Assembly: GCA_964574815.1 (NCBI GenBank)
Contig: CAZNPL010000020.1
Coordinates: 49,175-113,174, forward strand
Source: CAZNPL01 sp964574815
Lineage (GTDB): Bacteria > Planctomycetota > Phycisphaerae > UBA1845
Reading direction: 5' to 3'
Length of the DNA: 64,000 nt
Shown piece after piece: positions 18,746 through 26,933 of the stretch; positions within the stretch are counted from its first letter, which is position 1; every line of letters starts with the position of its first letter. The notes beneath the pieces were generated by a model, which saw only the letters and a program-made list of their open reading frames with translations, ran no database searches and was not told where the DNA came from. The translations under genes were made by a program, and so were the position numbers.

Positions 18746-19029
18746 GTAGCGCGGGTTCCACCCGCCGAGTGACCACGTTTCGGCCCAGCCCTACACACAC
18801 GGATATCGTCCTCGGGCCGGGTGGCCCACCCTCTCCGAGGGTGGGCTCGCGATTAAAGCCCGTTGCATCCCAATCCACCGGTAGCCGTACGGTGCACGGT
18901 GATGGACCAACCTGCATCTCGATCCACCAGCAGTCGTAGGGTGCATCTCGATGCAACAGATCCGAGCGCAAGACCCTGTAGGGCAGGTTCCACCCGCCGA
19001 ACACACGCAGGGCGGGTCCCACCCACCGA
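18746..19029 (+). repeat. Three copies of a 23-base GTAGSGCRGGTTCCACCCGCC element
   Basis: Copies are at 18746-18768, 18978-19000 and 19007-19029. Each has a near-palindromic GCGGGTTCCACCCGC core, so each can form a short hairpin. The first two differ at three or four positions; the third has GTCCCACCCACC. Between them are related GTAGGGTGCRYC segments (about 18719 and 18938). Confidence 0.7.
18818..18855 (+). repeat. 38-base hairpin repeat, copy 1
   Basis: A perfect 10-bp stem, GCCCACCCTC with GAGGGTGGGC (18824-18833 and 18837-18846), has a TCC loop and is flanked by conserved CGGGTG and TCGCGATTA. Copy 2 lies at 19312-19349. Confidence 0.8.
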
Positions 19030-19311
19030 ATGACTTTGTCTTTACCAAAACTAACCCCGAAGGGCTGACGACGCAGCCCAAGCCCCGCGAAGCGGGGCGC
19101 CGCCCCACTAGCCCCGCGTGAAGCGCAGCGCAACCCGGGGTAACCGGCGTCCCCAACCAACCCAAGCCCGCGAAGCGGGCGACGCTTTCTTTAGCGCAAT
19201 CAAAACTCGACCAGTACCGCGACACTCATGGAGCGGTCTCGCCCCCCTGCCCGTCCGGCGCTGCCTCAAACCAGACCCGACGCGCAACGCGCATCACTTG
19301 CCCCATAGAGA

Positions 19312-19349
19312 CGGGTGACCCACCCTCTCCGAGGGTGGGTTCGCGATTA
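19312..19349 (+). repeat. 38-base hairpin repeat, copy 2
   Basis: The stem ACCCACCCTC with GAGGGTGGGT (19318-19327 and 19331-19340) has the same TCC loop. It differs from copy 1 at two positions, and these are compensating: the outer G-C pair has become A-T. This suggests that the fold, not only the sequence, is kept. Confidence 0.8.
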
Positions 19350-19707
19350 CAGACTACCGAATCCTGATCGATCCGCCGGCTGCCATACCGCGCTCGCGTG
19401 GGCGTGCTGATGACATGATGCGCCGCTGGCCGGGGTGGCCCAGGTCGTTCCAGCGACCGGAGATCACGATTCGAACACGAACCACCCCCGAATGGCGCAA
19501 GATCCCCACAACACAACCACCGCCCCCACCGCGCTCCGCCTGAAGCTCGAAGCCCGAAGGCCGAAGGCCGCACCCCGATCACTACCGCGAGTGTCAACGA
19601 GCGGCCGCCTCACCAACCGACGCCACAGGCAAACGAACACCGACGATCATCATCCCATGCCCGACCCCGTTCCGGCTGAAGGCTGACGGCTGGCTGAAGG
19701 CTCTCTT

Positions 19708-19735
19708 CTGACAACTGAAAACTGACAACTGAAAA
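19708..19735 (+). repeat. Tandem 14-base repeat CTGACAACTGAAAA
   Basis: Two perfect adjacent copies of CTGACAACTGAAAA are present. A degenerate copy in the opposite orientation (TTCTCAGTTTCCAGTTATCAG, ending near 20022) lies about 280 bases away. I know this sequence type as a recurring non-coding spacer repeat in several bacterial phyla. Confidence 0.75.
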
Positions 19736-20290
19736 CTTCTCCTACCTTGCCGCCCCAAACCCCCAAACCACGCTGATACCGCCCGTTCCACGTTTTCGAA
19801 AAAAATGCGGAACAGCCCCCGTGTTCTATAGGGTGGAAAGAAGAAGCGTACCCGGACTGCGCGCCGCCGGGGGGATACGCAAATGAGAAGACCATGGCCA
19901 ACCCGCATCAGAGCCGGGAGCGCCAGCGATCGGACCCGCAAGTACCCGCGGCCCGACAAGCGCCAGCGCCAAACGAACCCAACGCTACGCGAGTTGTCGG
20001 TTCTCAGTTTCCAGTTATCAGATGTCGCACCAGGACGCCGCCCGCCGCCCCCGAAGCGCAGCGTGCCACCCAGCCCCCAGACAACCAAGAAACGAAACGC
20101 AGCCACCACGACCGCCAGCAACCTGGGCCGTCCCACCAGCGTGCCTTCGTGCCTCCGTGCCTCCCTCCATTCCAAACGAACCCACGGGGATTCCCCGCCC
20201 CAACCTCACCCCCGCCGACAAGCCTTCGTCCCTCCGTCCCTAATCTCCCTTCGTCCCCCTCATGCCTCTCCTTATTCGAGGCGTGTTGTT

Positions 20291-22252
20291 TCAAGTTGTC
20301 TTTTGGACGGTTGCTGCGCTGAGGGGGGCTTCGGGCTCGAATTCGGGTACCAGATCCCGGAGCTTGAGGCGAAGCGTGTCCGGTGTGGCCGCGTCGGCGG
20401 TTTCTATGAGATCTTCCATTCCTTGGCAGATGCGGTCGAAGTCCTCGGGGCGGTGCTTCCAGACCCCGATCTTCGGATGGCGGGTCGGGGATACGTGCTC
20501 ACCTTCTATGGAGAGCTCCTCGAAGAGCTTCTCGCCCGGACGCAGGCCGGTGTAGACGATTTCGATGTCGACGCCGGGGCGGAAGCCAGACAGAGTGATC
20601 ATGTCACGGGCCAAGTCGACGATCTTGATCGGGTCGCCCATGTCGAGAAGGTAGATCTCGCCGCCGGAGCCCATCGAGCCCGCCTGGAGGACGAGTTGAG
20701 CGGCTTCCGGGATGGTCATAAAGTAACGCACCATGTCGGGATGGGTCACGCAGACGGGACCGCCTCGGGCGATCTGCTCGCGGAAGATGGGCACGACGCT
20801 TCCGCTGCTTCCGAGGACGTTCCCGAAGCGCACCGTAATGAACTGGGTGTCGCAGCGGCCGCTGAGCTGCTGGACGTACAGTTCGGCGACGCGTTTGGTG
20901 CAACCCATGACGCTGGTGGGATTGACGGCCTTGTCCGTGGAGATGACCACCATTTTGTGGGCCCCGAACTCGGCCGCAGCATCTGCGATGGTCTTGGTCC
21001 CAAGGATGTTGTTCTTGATGGACTCGCCAACATTGAGTTCCATCATGGGCACGTGCTTGTGGGCGGCGGCGTGGAAGATGGTGGTTGGCTGATGTGCCTG
21101 GAAGATGCAGCGAATGCGGGGCACGTCGCAGATGTCGGCGACGCAGGGAACGATCGTAAGTTCAGGCAGGGTGGAGCGGAGCTCGCGGTCGATTTCGAAC
21201 AAGTTGTTTTCGGCCTGCTCGATGAGAATGAGCTTGGCCGGGTTGAAGCGGACGACCTGGCGGCACATTTCCGAGCCGATGCTTCCACCGGCGCCGGTGA
21301 CGATGATGCTGCGGCCCGAGATACCGGACGCAATGGCGTCGGCGTCGAGCTGGACCGGGGCGCGTCCGAGGAGGTCGGCAATGTCGACGTCGCGGATGTG
21401 GCTGACGTGGAGTCGGCCGTCCATGACGTCGGCGACGCCGGGGAGGATTCGGAATCGCAGGTTGTTGCCCTCGCAGATTTCGACGACGCGCCGAAGCTCG
21501 CGCGGTGTGGCCTCGGGCAGGGCCAGAAGGAGCTCGTCGATCAAATAGCGGTCGCAGATTTCGGTGATGTCGCTGAGGGTGCCGAGGACCTCGACACCGT
21601 GGATGGTTCGGCCGACCTGCCCGGGCTGATCATCGAGGAAGCCGACAACGACGTATCGCTGGGAGGGCATTCGGAGGATCTCGCGAAGCACGGCCTCTCC
21701 GGTGTCACCGGCGCCGATGATGAGCACACGGGACTGTTTTTCGTAGGGTTGGGCGTGGACCTCTTCAGCGTAGAAGCGAACGGCGACGCGCCAGGCCGCG
21801 ATGACGCCGATGGTGCCGGCCCAGTCGAGGAGGAAGACGGACTGGCGGAGTCGCATGTCGAGGTCACGGTCGATGAGGTAGTGACCGAACCAGTATCGCC
21901 ACAGGTTCTCGATGAGGAAGAAGGCCGCGACGAGCATGATCGAACTGAGCCAGGCAGCGCGCACGAGGCCGAAGAGATCGTAGAGGCCGACGTAACGCCA
22001 GGAGCCGCGGTACTGTTTCATCCAGCCGAAAACCGCGAGCTTGATGGGCAGCGCGAGGGCGAGCAGTGGAAGGTAAAGAGGGGCGAACCAGAGTTTTATC
22101 CAGTGGAAGTTATAGGCTAGACCGAAAGCCCCAAACAGAGCCACCGCGAAACTGGCACTGTAAACAGCGACAGCGAGCGGGAGGCGAAAGCGAAGGGACC
22201 ACGGGCCGGCGTTGGTGGCTTGGCCTCGTTGGTCTAATGGGGAATCGGTCAT
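20291..22252 (-). CDS. CapD/FlaA1-type nucleotide-sugar 4,6-dehydratase (membrane)
   Basis: The 653-residue protein makes a keto-sugar nucleotide for surface polysaccharide, most likely from UDP-GlcNAc. Four membrane helices occupy about 20-155. A first Rossmann domain (VLIIGAGDTGEAVLREI, from 176) is followed by the catalytic extended-SDR domain with GAGGSIGSE at 320-328 and the active-site region AAAHKHVPMME (395-405). The Thr-Asp-Lys set STDKAVNPTSVMGCTK is at 438-453. The Met where ordinary SDRs have Tyr is typical of the WbpM/FlaA1 group. The C-terminus (TGLRPGEKLFEEL) is also typical. The ATG at 22252 is the only reasonable start. No other capsule gene is adjacent. The 745-residue plus-strand open frame over this gene is a shadow. 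Confidence 0.93.
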   Translation of the reverse strand: MTDSPLDQRGQATNAGPWSLRFRLPLAVAVYSASFAVALFGAFGLAYNFHWIKLWFAPLYLPLLALALPIKLAVFGWMKQYRGSWRYVGLYDLFGLVRAAWLSSIMLVAAFFLIENLWRYWFGHYLIDRDLDMRLRQSVFLLDWAGTIGVIAAWRVAVRFYAEEVHAQPYEKQSRVLIIGAGDTGEAVLREILRMPSQRYVVVGFLDDQPGQVGRTIHGVEVLGTLSDITEICDRYLIDELLLALPEATPRELRRVVEICEGNNLRFRILPGVADVMDGRLHVSHIRDVDIADLLGRAPVQLDADAIASGISGRSIIVTGAGGSIGSEMCRQVVRFNPAKLILIEQAENNLFEIDRELRSTLPELTIVPCVADICDVPRIRCIFQAHQPTTIFHAAAHKHVPMMELNVGESIKNNILGTKTIADAAAEFGAHKMVVISTDKAVNPTSVMGCTKRVAELYVQQLSGRCDTQFITVRFGNVLGSSGSVVPIFREQIARGGPVCVTHPDMVRYFMTIPEAAQLVLQAGSMGSGGEIYLLDMGDPIKIVDLARDMITLSGFRPGVDIEIVYTGLRPGEKLFEELSIEGEHVSPTRHPKIGVWKHRPEDFDRICQGMEDLIETADAATPDTLRLKLRDLVPEFEPEAPLSAATVQKTT

Positions 22253-22375
22253 CGTCGGACAGCTAGATTATCAGGGCAGAACGCCGCAGGGCGGCGCCTT
22301 TCCCACGCGCCCGTCACGCCGGTCTGCGTCGCCGGCGTGCCACCGGAGCATGGAAAGACAATCCTGAGAATAGAA

Positions 22376-23503
22376 CTAACCACGCGGGGGCAGTCGGCTC
22401 ACCCGGTCGTCGGCTGCTCGCGCGTCTCCAGCAGCATTCGCTTGCCTCGGGCGCTGCGTTTCTCTCATCATGGCGGCGAGGCGTGCCCACGTGGACGCCG
22501 GATGATTTCGGGCGATGCGGTCAGCGACGGCGATGGCCTCGCGCGCGGCTTCCTCCGTTCCACCGTACCACAGGAGGTAAGCGTAGAGCGCTTGCGCCCG
22601 AACGTCTTCAAGCGCGCGTTCGCTGATACGCTTGTATTGGATCAAAAGCTCGTCCACTGCCTCCTCATCGCCGCCGACCAAATCCTGGAGGACGACGTCG
22701 TATTCGAGCATGCTCGGCGGATCTGAGCGGCCGCTCTCTTCGTAGTCGCGGATCCGTTCGAGCAGCGTCAGGGCGGAGTGGTATTGGCCCGCCACGACTG
22801 CAGTGATGAGTTGCCCAAATCGCGGCATGGGCGCCTCGCGGTCCGCGGCCTCGGCCGATCGAAACGCGGCCATGGCGCGTACAAGGTTCTCGTTGTTGAG
22901 GTAGGCCCAGCCGTCTGCAGTGCGGTCTCGGCGGTACGCCGTGACGCGCTGCGTGAGGTATTCTGATATTGGCATTCCCTCAGTCACCGGAGGCGCCGCC
23001 AGTTGGGCTTCGCTTTCCGAGGCCGACGGGCGGGCCGGCACGACGTTTTGTAAAGCGAGGGTCGAGGGCTTTTCACCGAATGAATCGCCGGTGCTGAATC
23101 TGTAAAGCAGACGCCCCTGCCGTGCGAAGGGATCAAAACCCTGGTGGAACTGGCCGGTGATGGTGCCCAGGCGTGGCAGCATCCGCAATGATCTGCGGCC
23201 GATGCCCGGGTTGGGATAGGCACCAAGGAACGGGTTGCCAGCGGTAGTGCCGGCCCGTCTGAGGGTGAGTGCAGTGTTGTCAATCGAGGGGACGTCGAAG
23301 GTCTGCGTGAAGCCCGCGAAGTCGGTGGAATTGCCGGGCACCCGAATCGGACGGGCTCGCGTGACGGGCGTAGGTTGCACGCCGAGCTGGCCCCATGCGG
23401 GGGAAGTCCCGAGGAGCATTGTGGCAACGGCCAGATGAGTGAGGCACACACTTCTGTTATCAAGTCGCTTCAAAGTCCGAGAATCCCGAACGATTGAGGT
23501 CAT
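22376..23503 (-). CDS. Exported protein of unknown function with TPR-like C-terminus
   Basis: I use the Met at 23503 because it gives a signal peptide (LAVATMLLGTSPAWG, cleaved near residue 36) and a 375-residue product; the open frame reaches 23692 through Arg/Pro-rich sequence that looks non-coding. The middle is Gly/Pro/Arg-rich with low complexity (AGNPFLGAYPNPGIGRRS). The last 180 residues are helical, with TPR-like spacing (DGWAYLNNENLVRAMAAFR, YHSALTLLERIRDYE, ALYAYLLWYGGTEEAA). TPR proteins usually bind other proteins. It lies downstream of another exported protein gene on the same strand, 410 bases away. No enzymatic motif is seen and I do not recognise the family. Confidence 0.65.
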   Translation of the reverse strand: MTSIVRDSRTLKRLDNRSVCLTHLAVATMLLGTSPAWGQLGVQPTPVTRARPIRVPGNSTDFAGFTQTFDVPSIDNTALTLRRAGTTAGNPFLGAYPNPGIGRRSLRMLPRLGTITGQFHQGFDPFARQGRLLYRFSTGDSFGEKPSTLALQNVVPARPSASESEAQLAAPPVTEGMPISEYLTQRVTAYRRDRTADGWAYLNNENLVRAMAAFRSAEAADREAPMPRFGQLITAVVAGQYHSALTLLERIRDYEESGRSDPPSMLEYDVVLQDLVGGDEEAVDELLIQYKRISERALEDVRAQALYAYLLWYGGTEEAAREAIAVADRIARNHPASTWARLAAMMRETQRPRQANAAGDARAADDRVSRLPPRG

Positions 23504-23913
23504 TAGTTCTGTTTCGCCGGCCGGCGGCGTTTGGCGACCGGCACAAATCCTTGTTCTGACGGTATTTCGACACATCGTAGGGTCCGCTTCAAGGCGAATC
23601 AATGGTGCCGAGGGCCGGAGGGTGCGTGACGGAATCCGTGGGCAGCAGCGATTGCCGCGTGAAGGGAGGGCGAGGCTCCTGCCGAGCCGCAATCGCTACA
23701 AACCACAAACCTCAAGGCTCGCCGGGAGTCTCGCCCCCCAGAGGTCCCGCCCAAACTGTCACGGACCCCCGGCCGGACGCGGGGATGGGCGGTGTTTCAG
23801 GCGGTTGCGGGCGGGGCGCGACGTGGCGATGCGTGGTCGTGATTGCCCACGCCTGGTTGGCCCAGGGGAGTAGCACACCTTGCGAGCGCCTCGCCCGTCG
23901 GGGCGAACGCGCT
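23504..23913. other. Intergenic region, no gene supported
   Basis: This 410-base stretch lies between two minus-strand genes. It holds a GAGGGCGAGGCTCCTGCCGAGC segment near 23665-23690, which is a partial palindrome (GGCGAGGCTCC/GGAGCCTCGCC type), and GC-rich runs. A promoter for the gene at 23503 should lie near 23510-23560, but I cannot identify one with confidence. Confidence 0.45.
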
Positions 23914-25062
23914 TCAGTTACGGGGCGTTGTCTTGTCGGTTGTCCGTTGTGTTTTGGTCAGCAGGGCCTCGGCCCGTCGCTTGAGCTCTTCGAACATGTC
24001 GCGCAGCGGTTGATAGGCGGCCGAGGTCTCGCGCTGCTGCCTTGGAACGGCGGCGAGCTCGTCCTCGTGTCGTGCGCGGAAATGTGCAGCGCGCTCTTCC
24101 AATTCAGCGAGTATGGAGCGAAGCGCCTCGCGTTGCCCGGCGTCGAGATCGTGTCGGGTGATGAAGAGTCGGACGTAGACGGCCCACGTCGATTCGTCCT
24201 CGGGTTTGACGGGCCGATGCATCCGGGCAGCGATCGCGGGCTTTCCTGTCGGTCGACGAGCACCTTGGTCGAGTCGGTCCGTTAGGCGCGGGTTCTCGCT
24301 TTCTCGCTCCGGCATCTTACCCGTCTGAATCGGGTCGTTGTGTAGGCCCCAATCTTCGGGGTCCCACTCCCCGCGCTTCCACGACTCGCGCTGCCGCATG
24401 ACGAATTCCAACTGGCGGTGGAGGCTTTCGAAGTCGCGATGGAACTTGCCGCGCTGCGCGGGAGTCATGTCGCGCGAGACGGAGTTGGCGATTCGATCAA
24501 CGCGGGCCATCAGATCGACAACCAGCGGATCACTCTCTTCGGTCCAGCGCCGAACGTCCTCGGGCGTCAGCGCCTCGTGGTTGAGGCGTTTCTCGACGTA
24601 ATCGTGCGCGTGGCGCAGGATCGTGTCGGCATTGCCCGCGATGAAGCCGACGGATTCGGCGAAGAGTCGCGCCTCGAATTGGGCGCGTTGGCGGGTGCTG
24701 AGGTCGTAGCGGTCGGCCACGAGCTCGCTCATCTTGTCAAGTCGGCTCTTGAATCTCCATGGGGGGATGCGCGCGACTTCCTGATTGAGCCTTCGGGCGA
24801 ACTGATCCGACTCCGAGTCCCAGCCGTTGCGCTCCCAGAGATCATCCATAAAGGACTCGATCTGGTCGGCCTGTCTGGACCAGTCGCCCAGCCGCCGCAC
24901 TTCTTGCCCAAGTTGGTAGACCTTCCGCATAGCCTGGACGGTCTGCTCCGGATCCGCTTTCACTGGTGCGTCCGAATCGGAAGCGGCCACGACCGTCGCG
25001 ATCGGAAACGCGAGCATCCAGCCCAACCGCATTTGCCATCGTTGGCTTTGTCTGATCTGCAT
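23914..25062 (-). CDS. Exported helical protein of unknown function
   Basis: The product is 382 residues. A signal peptide is visible (LGWMLAFPIATVVAASDS). The rest is strongly helical and charged, with many Arg/Glu/Gln residues. It contains two segments reminiscent of LTxxQ-type Spy/CpxP repeats, RDMTPAQRGKFHRDFESL and RHDLDAGQREALRSILAEL, which could indicate a periplasmic chaperone-like fold. This is a resemblance only. It is rich in potential coiled coil near the C-terminus (EERAAHFRARHEDELAAV). It stands 182 bases downstream of der on the same strand. Function is unknown. Confidence 0.65.
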   Translation of the reverse strand: MQIRQSQRWQMRLGWMLAFPIATVVAASDSDAPVKADPEQTVQAMRKVYQLGQEVRRLGDWSRQADQIESFMDDLWERNGWDSESDQFARRLNQEVARIPPWRFKSRLDKMSELVADRYDLSTRQRAQFEARLFAESVGFIAGNADTILRHAHDYVEKRLNHEALTPEDVRRWTEESDPLVVDLMARVDRIANSVSRDMTPAQRGKFHRDFESLHRQLEFVMRQRESWKRGEWDPEDWGLHNDPIQTGKMPERESENPRLTDRLDQGARRPTGKPAIAARMHRPVKPEDESTWAVYVRLFITRHDLDAGQREALRSILAELEERAAHFRARHEDELAAVPRQQRETSAAYQPLRDMFEELKRRAEALLTKTQRTTDKTTPRN

Positions 25063-25244
25063 GAGAATCGCCCGGGCCTGCTGACAGGCGCACCTATGTG
25101 ATTCTACGGAAACCTGGCGCCTGTAGAAAGACGGAGGTCTTGAAGCGTTTCTCGCGGCCCGGAGGCTGGGGAATTGGTGAATATCGGACCGATTGCCGCC
25201 CAGATCGCCTTCTTAGGAATGCGTACGCGTGCTGCACCGCCCGA

Positions 25245-26567
25245 CTAGCCCTCATGGCGTCGTGGCCGGAGGATCAGGCGGATGGGAACCTCGCTGAACG
25301 GAAGTAACTCGCGGAATTTGTTCGTCAGGAAACGAGCGTAGTTTTCCGTGATGCTCGCCATGCGGTTGACGAATATGACGATGGTGGGCGGCGCGGTCGC
25401 GACCTGGGTGGCGTAAAGGATCTTGGGCCGGGGCTGGCCTCGTTTGGGGGAGGGGCCGCGCAGCGCGGTGATCTGCTCGATGGCTCGGTTGAGTTCGCCC
25501 GTGGTGACGCGGGTGCGATGCTGGCGGAAAAGGGCCGAGGCCACGTCGACGGCGGCCAGTACGTTGCGCGCGTTCGTGGCGGTGGTGAAGACAACGGGGG
25601 CGTAGTCGAGGCCGGTGAGGGTCTTTGCCAGATAGTCGTCGTAATCTCCTGTTGAGGCGCTGCCTTTAGCGAGATCCCACTTGTTCATGACGATGACGAC
25701 CGGCTTGTACTGGTCCACGAGAGAGTGGGCGAGCTTTTTGTCCACGCCGGCCGTCGGCTGGGTCGCGTCCAGCATGAGGAGGACGACGTCGGCACGTCGC
25801 ACCGATTTCTGGACACGGTCGAAGGCGTAGTACTCGATCGCGTCGGCGATCCTGCTTTTCTTGCGGACGCCGGCCGTGTCGATGGCGAGGAAGACGCGAC
25901 CGTCCTTTTCGAATCGCACGTCGATGGCGTCGCGCGTGGTGCCGGCGACTTCGCTGACGATGACGCGGTCTTCGCCGGCCAGCGCGTTGATGAAAGAACT
26001 CTTGCCGGTGTTGCGTCGGCCGACGATTGCGATCTTCATGACGGGGTCGGTCGGGGCGGGCTGGTCGGTTTGTCGGACGCGTTCGGCGATGAGCGTTCGG
26101 AGGGCGGTGCGACCGATTCCGTGGACGGCCGAGACGCAGAGTGGTTCGCCGAAACCGAGTCGGTGGAAATTGGCAGCCTGTGGTTCGAGCGTTGGGGAGT
26201 CGGTCTTGTTGGCGACAAGCTGAACGCGGTCGTGGTGCTTTCGCAAAAGTTGGGCCATGGTCCTGTCAAGGGGGACAATGCCCTGGCGGATGTCGACAAC
26301 GAAGAGGATGAGCGAGGCCTGCTCGATGGCATACAGGATTTGCCGTTCGACGTGGTCGGTTAAATCGTCGATGTCCTCGATGCCGTAGCCGCCGGTGTCG
26401 ATCAGTTCGAGATAGGTCTCCGCGATATCGCAGACGGTGCTGACGCGGTCGCGTGTAACGCCGGGGGTGGGCTCGACAATGCTGGTTCGAGCGCCGGTGA
26501 GGGCGTTGAACAGGCTGCTCTTGCCGACGTTGGGTCGGCCGACGATGGCGACGATCGGAAGGGCCAT
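25245..26567 (-). CDS. der: Ribosome-assembly GTPase Der (EngA)
   Basis: Der has two consecutive GTPase domains and acts in 50S ribosomal subunit maturation. The start at 26567 gives the canonical MALPIVAIVGRPNVGKSSLF opening and a 440-residue product, the usual length; the frame runs on upstream to 26840 without homology. Domain 1 has GRPNVGKSS, DTGGYG and NKTD; domain 2 has GRRNTGKSS, DTAGVRKKS and NKWDLAKG. The C-terminal KH-like domain (ATAPPTIVIFVN, FLTNKFRELLPFSEVPIRL) is complete. The second P-loop has Arg where most Der proteins have Pro, which should not affect nucleotide contacts. It appears monocistronic and is divergent from the surface protein gene at 26934. Confidence 0.97.
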   Translation of the reverse strand: MALPIVAIVGRPNVGKSSLFNALTGARTSIVEPTPGVTRDRVSTVCDIAETYLELIDTGGYGIEDIDDLTDHVERQILYAIEQASLILFVVDIRQGIVPLDRTMAQLLRKHHDRVQLVANKTDSPTLEPQAANFHRLGFGEPLCVSAVHGIGRTALRTLIAERVRQTDQPAPTDPVMKIAIVGRRNTGKSSFINALAGEDRVIVSEVAGTTRDAIDVRFEKDGRVFLAIDTAGVRKKSRIADAIEYYAFDRVQKSVRRADVVLLMLDATQPTAGVDKKLAHSLVDQYKPVVIVMNKWDLAKGSASTGDYDDYLAKTLTGLDYAPVVFTTATNARNVLAAVDVASALFRQHRTRVTTGELNRAIEQITALRGPSPKRGQPRPKILYATQVATAPPTIVIFVNRMASITENYARFLTNKFRELLPFSEVPIRLILRPRRHEG

Positions 26568-26933
26568 AAGAATCTGTCCGGCGGCGTTCTCGGTCCTTAC
26601 TTTGGGCGGACGCTGCCTGGCGGCGAGCACTTCCGCTTTGCTGAGAGGAGTGTAGCGGGGTCGGAAGGTCAAGTCACACGAGGCCCAGCGGGTGGAAAGA
26701 AAGCGGTGACCGGTAGACTTGCGGCGACCATTGCATCGCGGCGATCGATTCGTTATCTTCAATAGCGGGTGGTTCGGGCCGGCCACACCGAGCAGATTCG
26801 GATTGGCGGGAGCTTGGGCCCTGCTTGGGGGCAGTGGCACACTGCGGCAGGGGACTTCGGCCGACCTTGTCCTGGCCCTTGCTGCGCGCGGATCTGGTCT
26901 GCGCGTTTACTGAAAGCAGATGGAGATCAAACG
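26568..26933. other. Divergent intergenic region upstream of der
   Basis: This 366-base stretch separates der from the cysteine-rich surface protein and should contain both promoters. Open frames run through it on both strands as upstream extensions of the two genes, but they have no homology. No repeat or terminator is evident. Confidence 0.5.

Larger units (their letters stand above)
18706..20290. other. Repeat-rich gene-free region
   Basis: No gene is supported in this stretch of nearly 1.6 kb. The open frames in it have no domains and shift with the repeats. It contains several families of short repeats: a 38-base hairpin element twice, a 23-base GTAGGGCRGGTTCCACCCGCC element three times, two GCCCCGCGAAGCGGGG-like hairpins (about 19084-19098 and 19166-19179), a 14-base tandem repeat at 19708-19735 with an inverted degenerate copy near 20000, GGCTGAAGGCT microrepeats at 19674-19702, and a pyrimidine-rich CCTTCGTGCCTCCGTGCC stretch at about 20140-20285. 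It lies between a plus-strand operon and the 3' end of a minus-strand gene, so it need not hold promoters. Confidence 0.75.

Noticed and set aside
19883..22120. 745-residue plus-strand open frame over the nucleotide-sugar dehydratase gene
   Set aside because: It is antisense to a clear CapD/FlaA1 gene, is very rich in Asp/Glu/Gly from the reversed codons, and has no domain.
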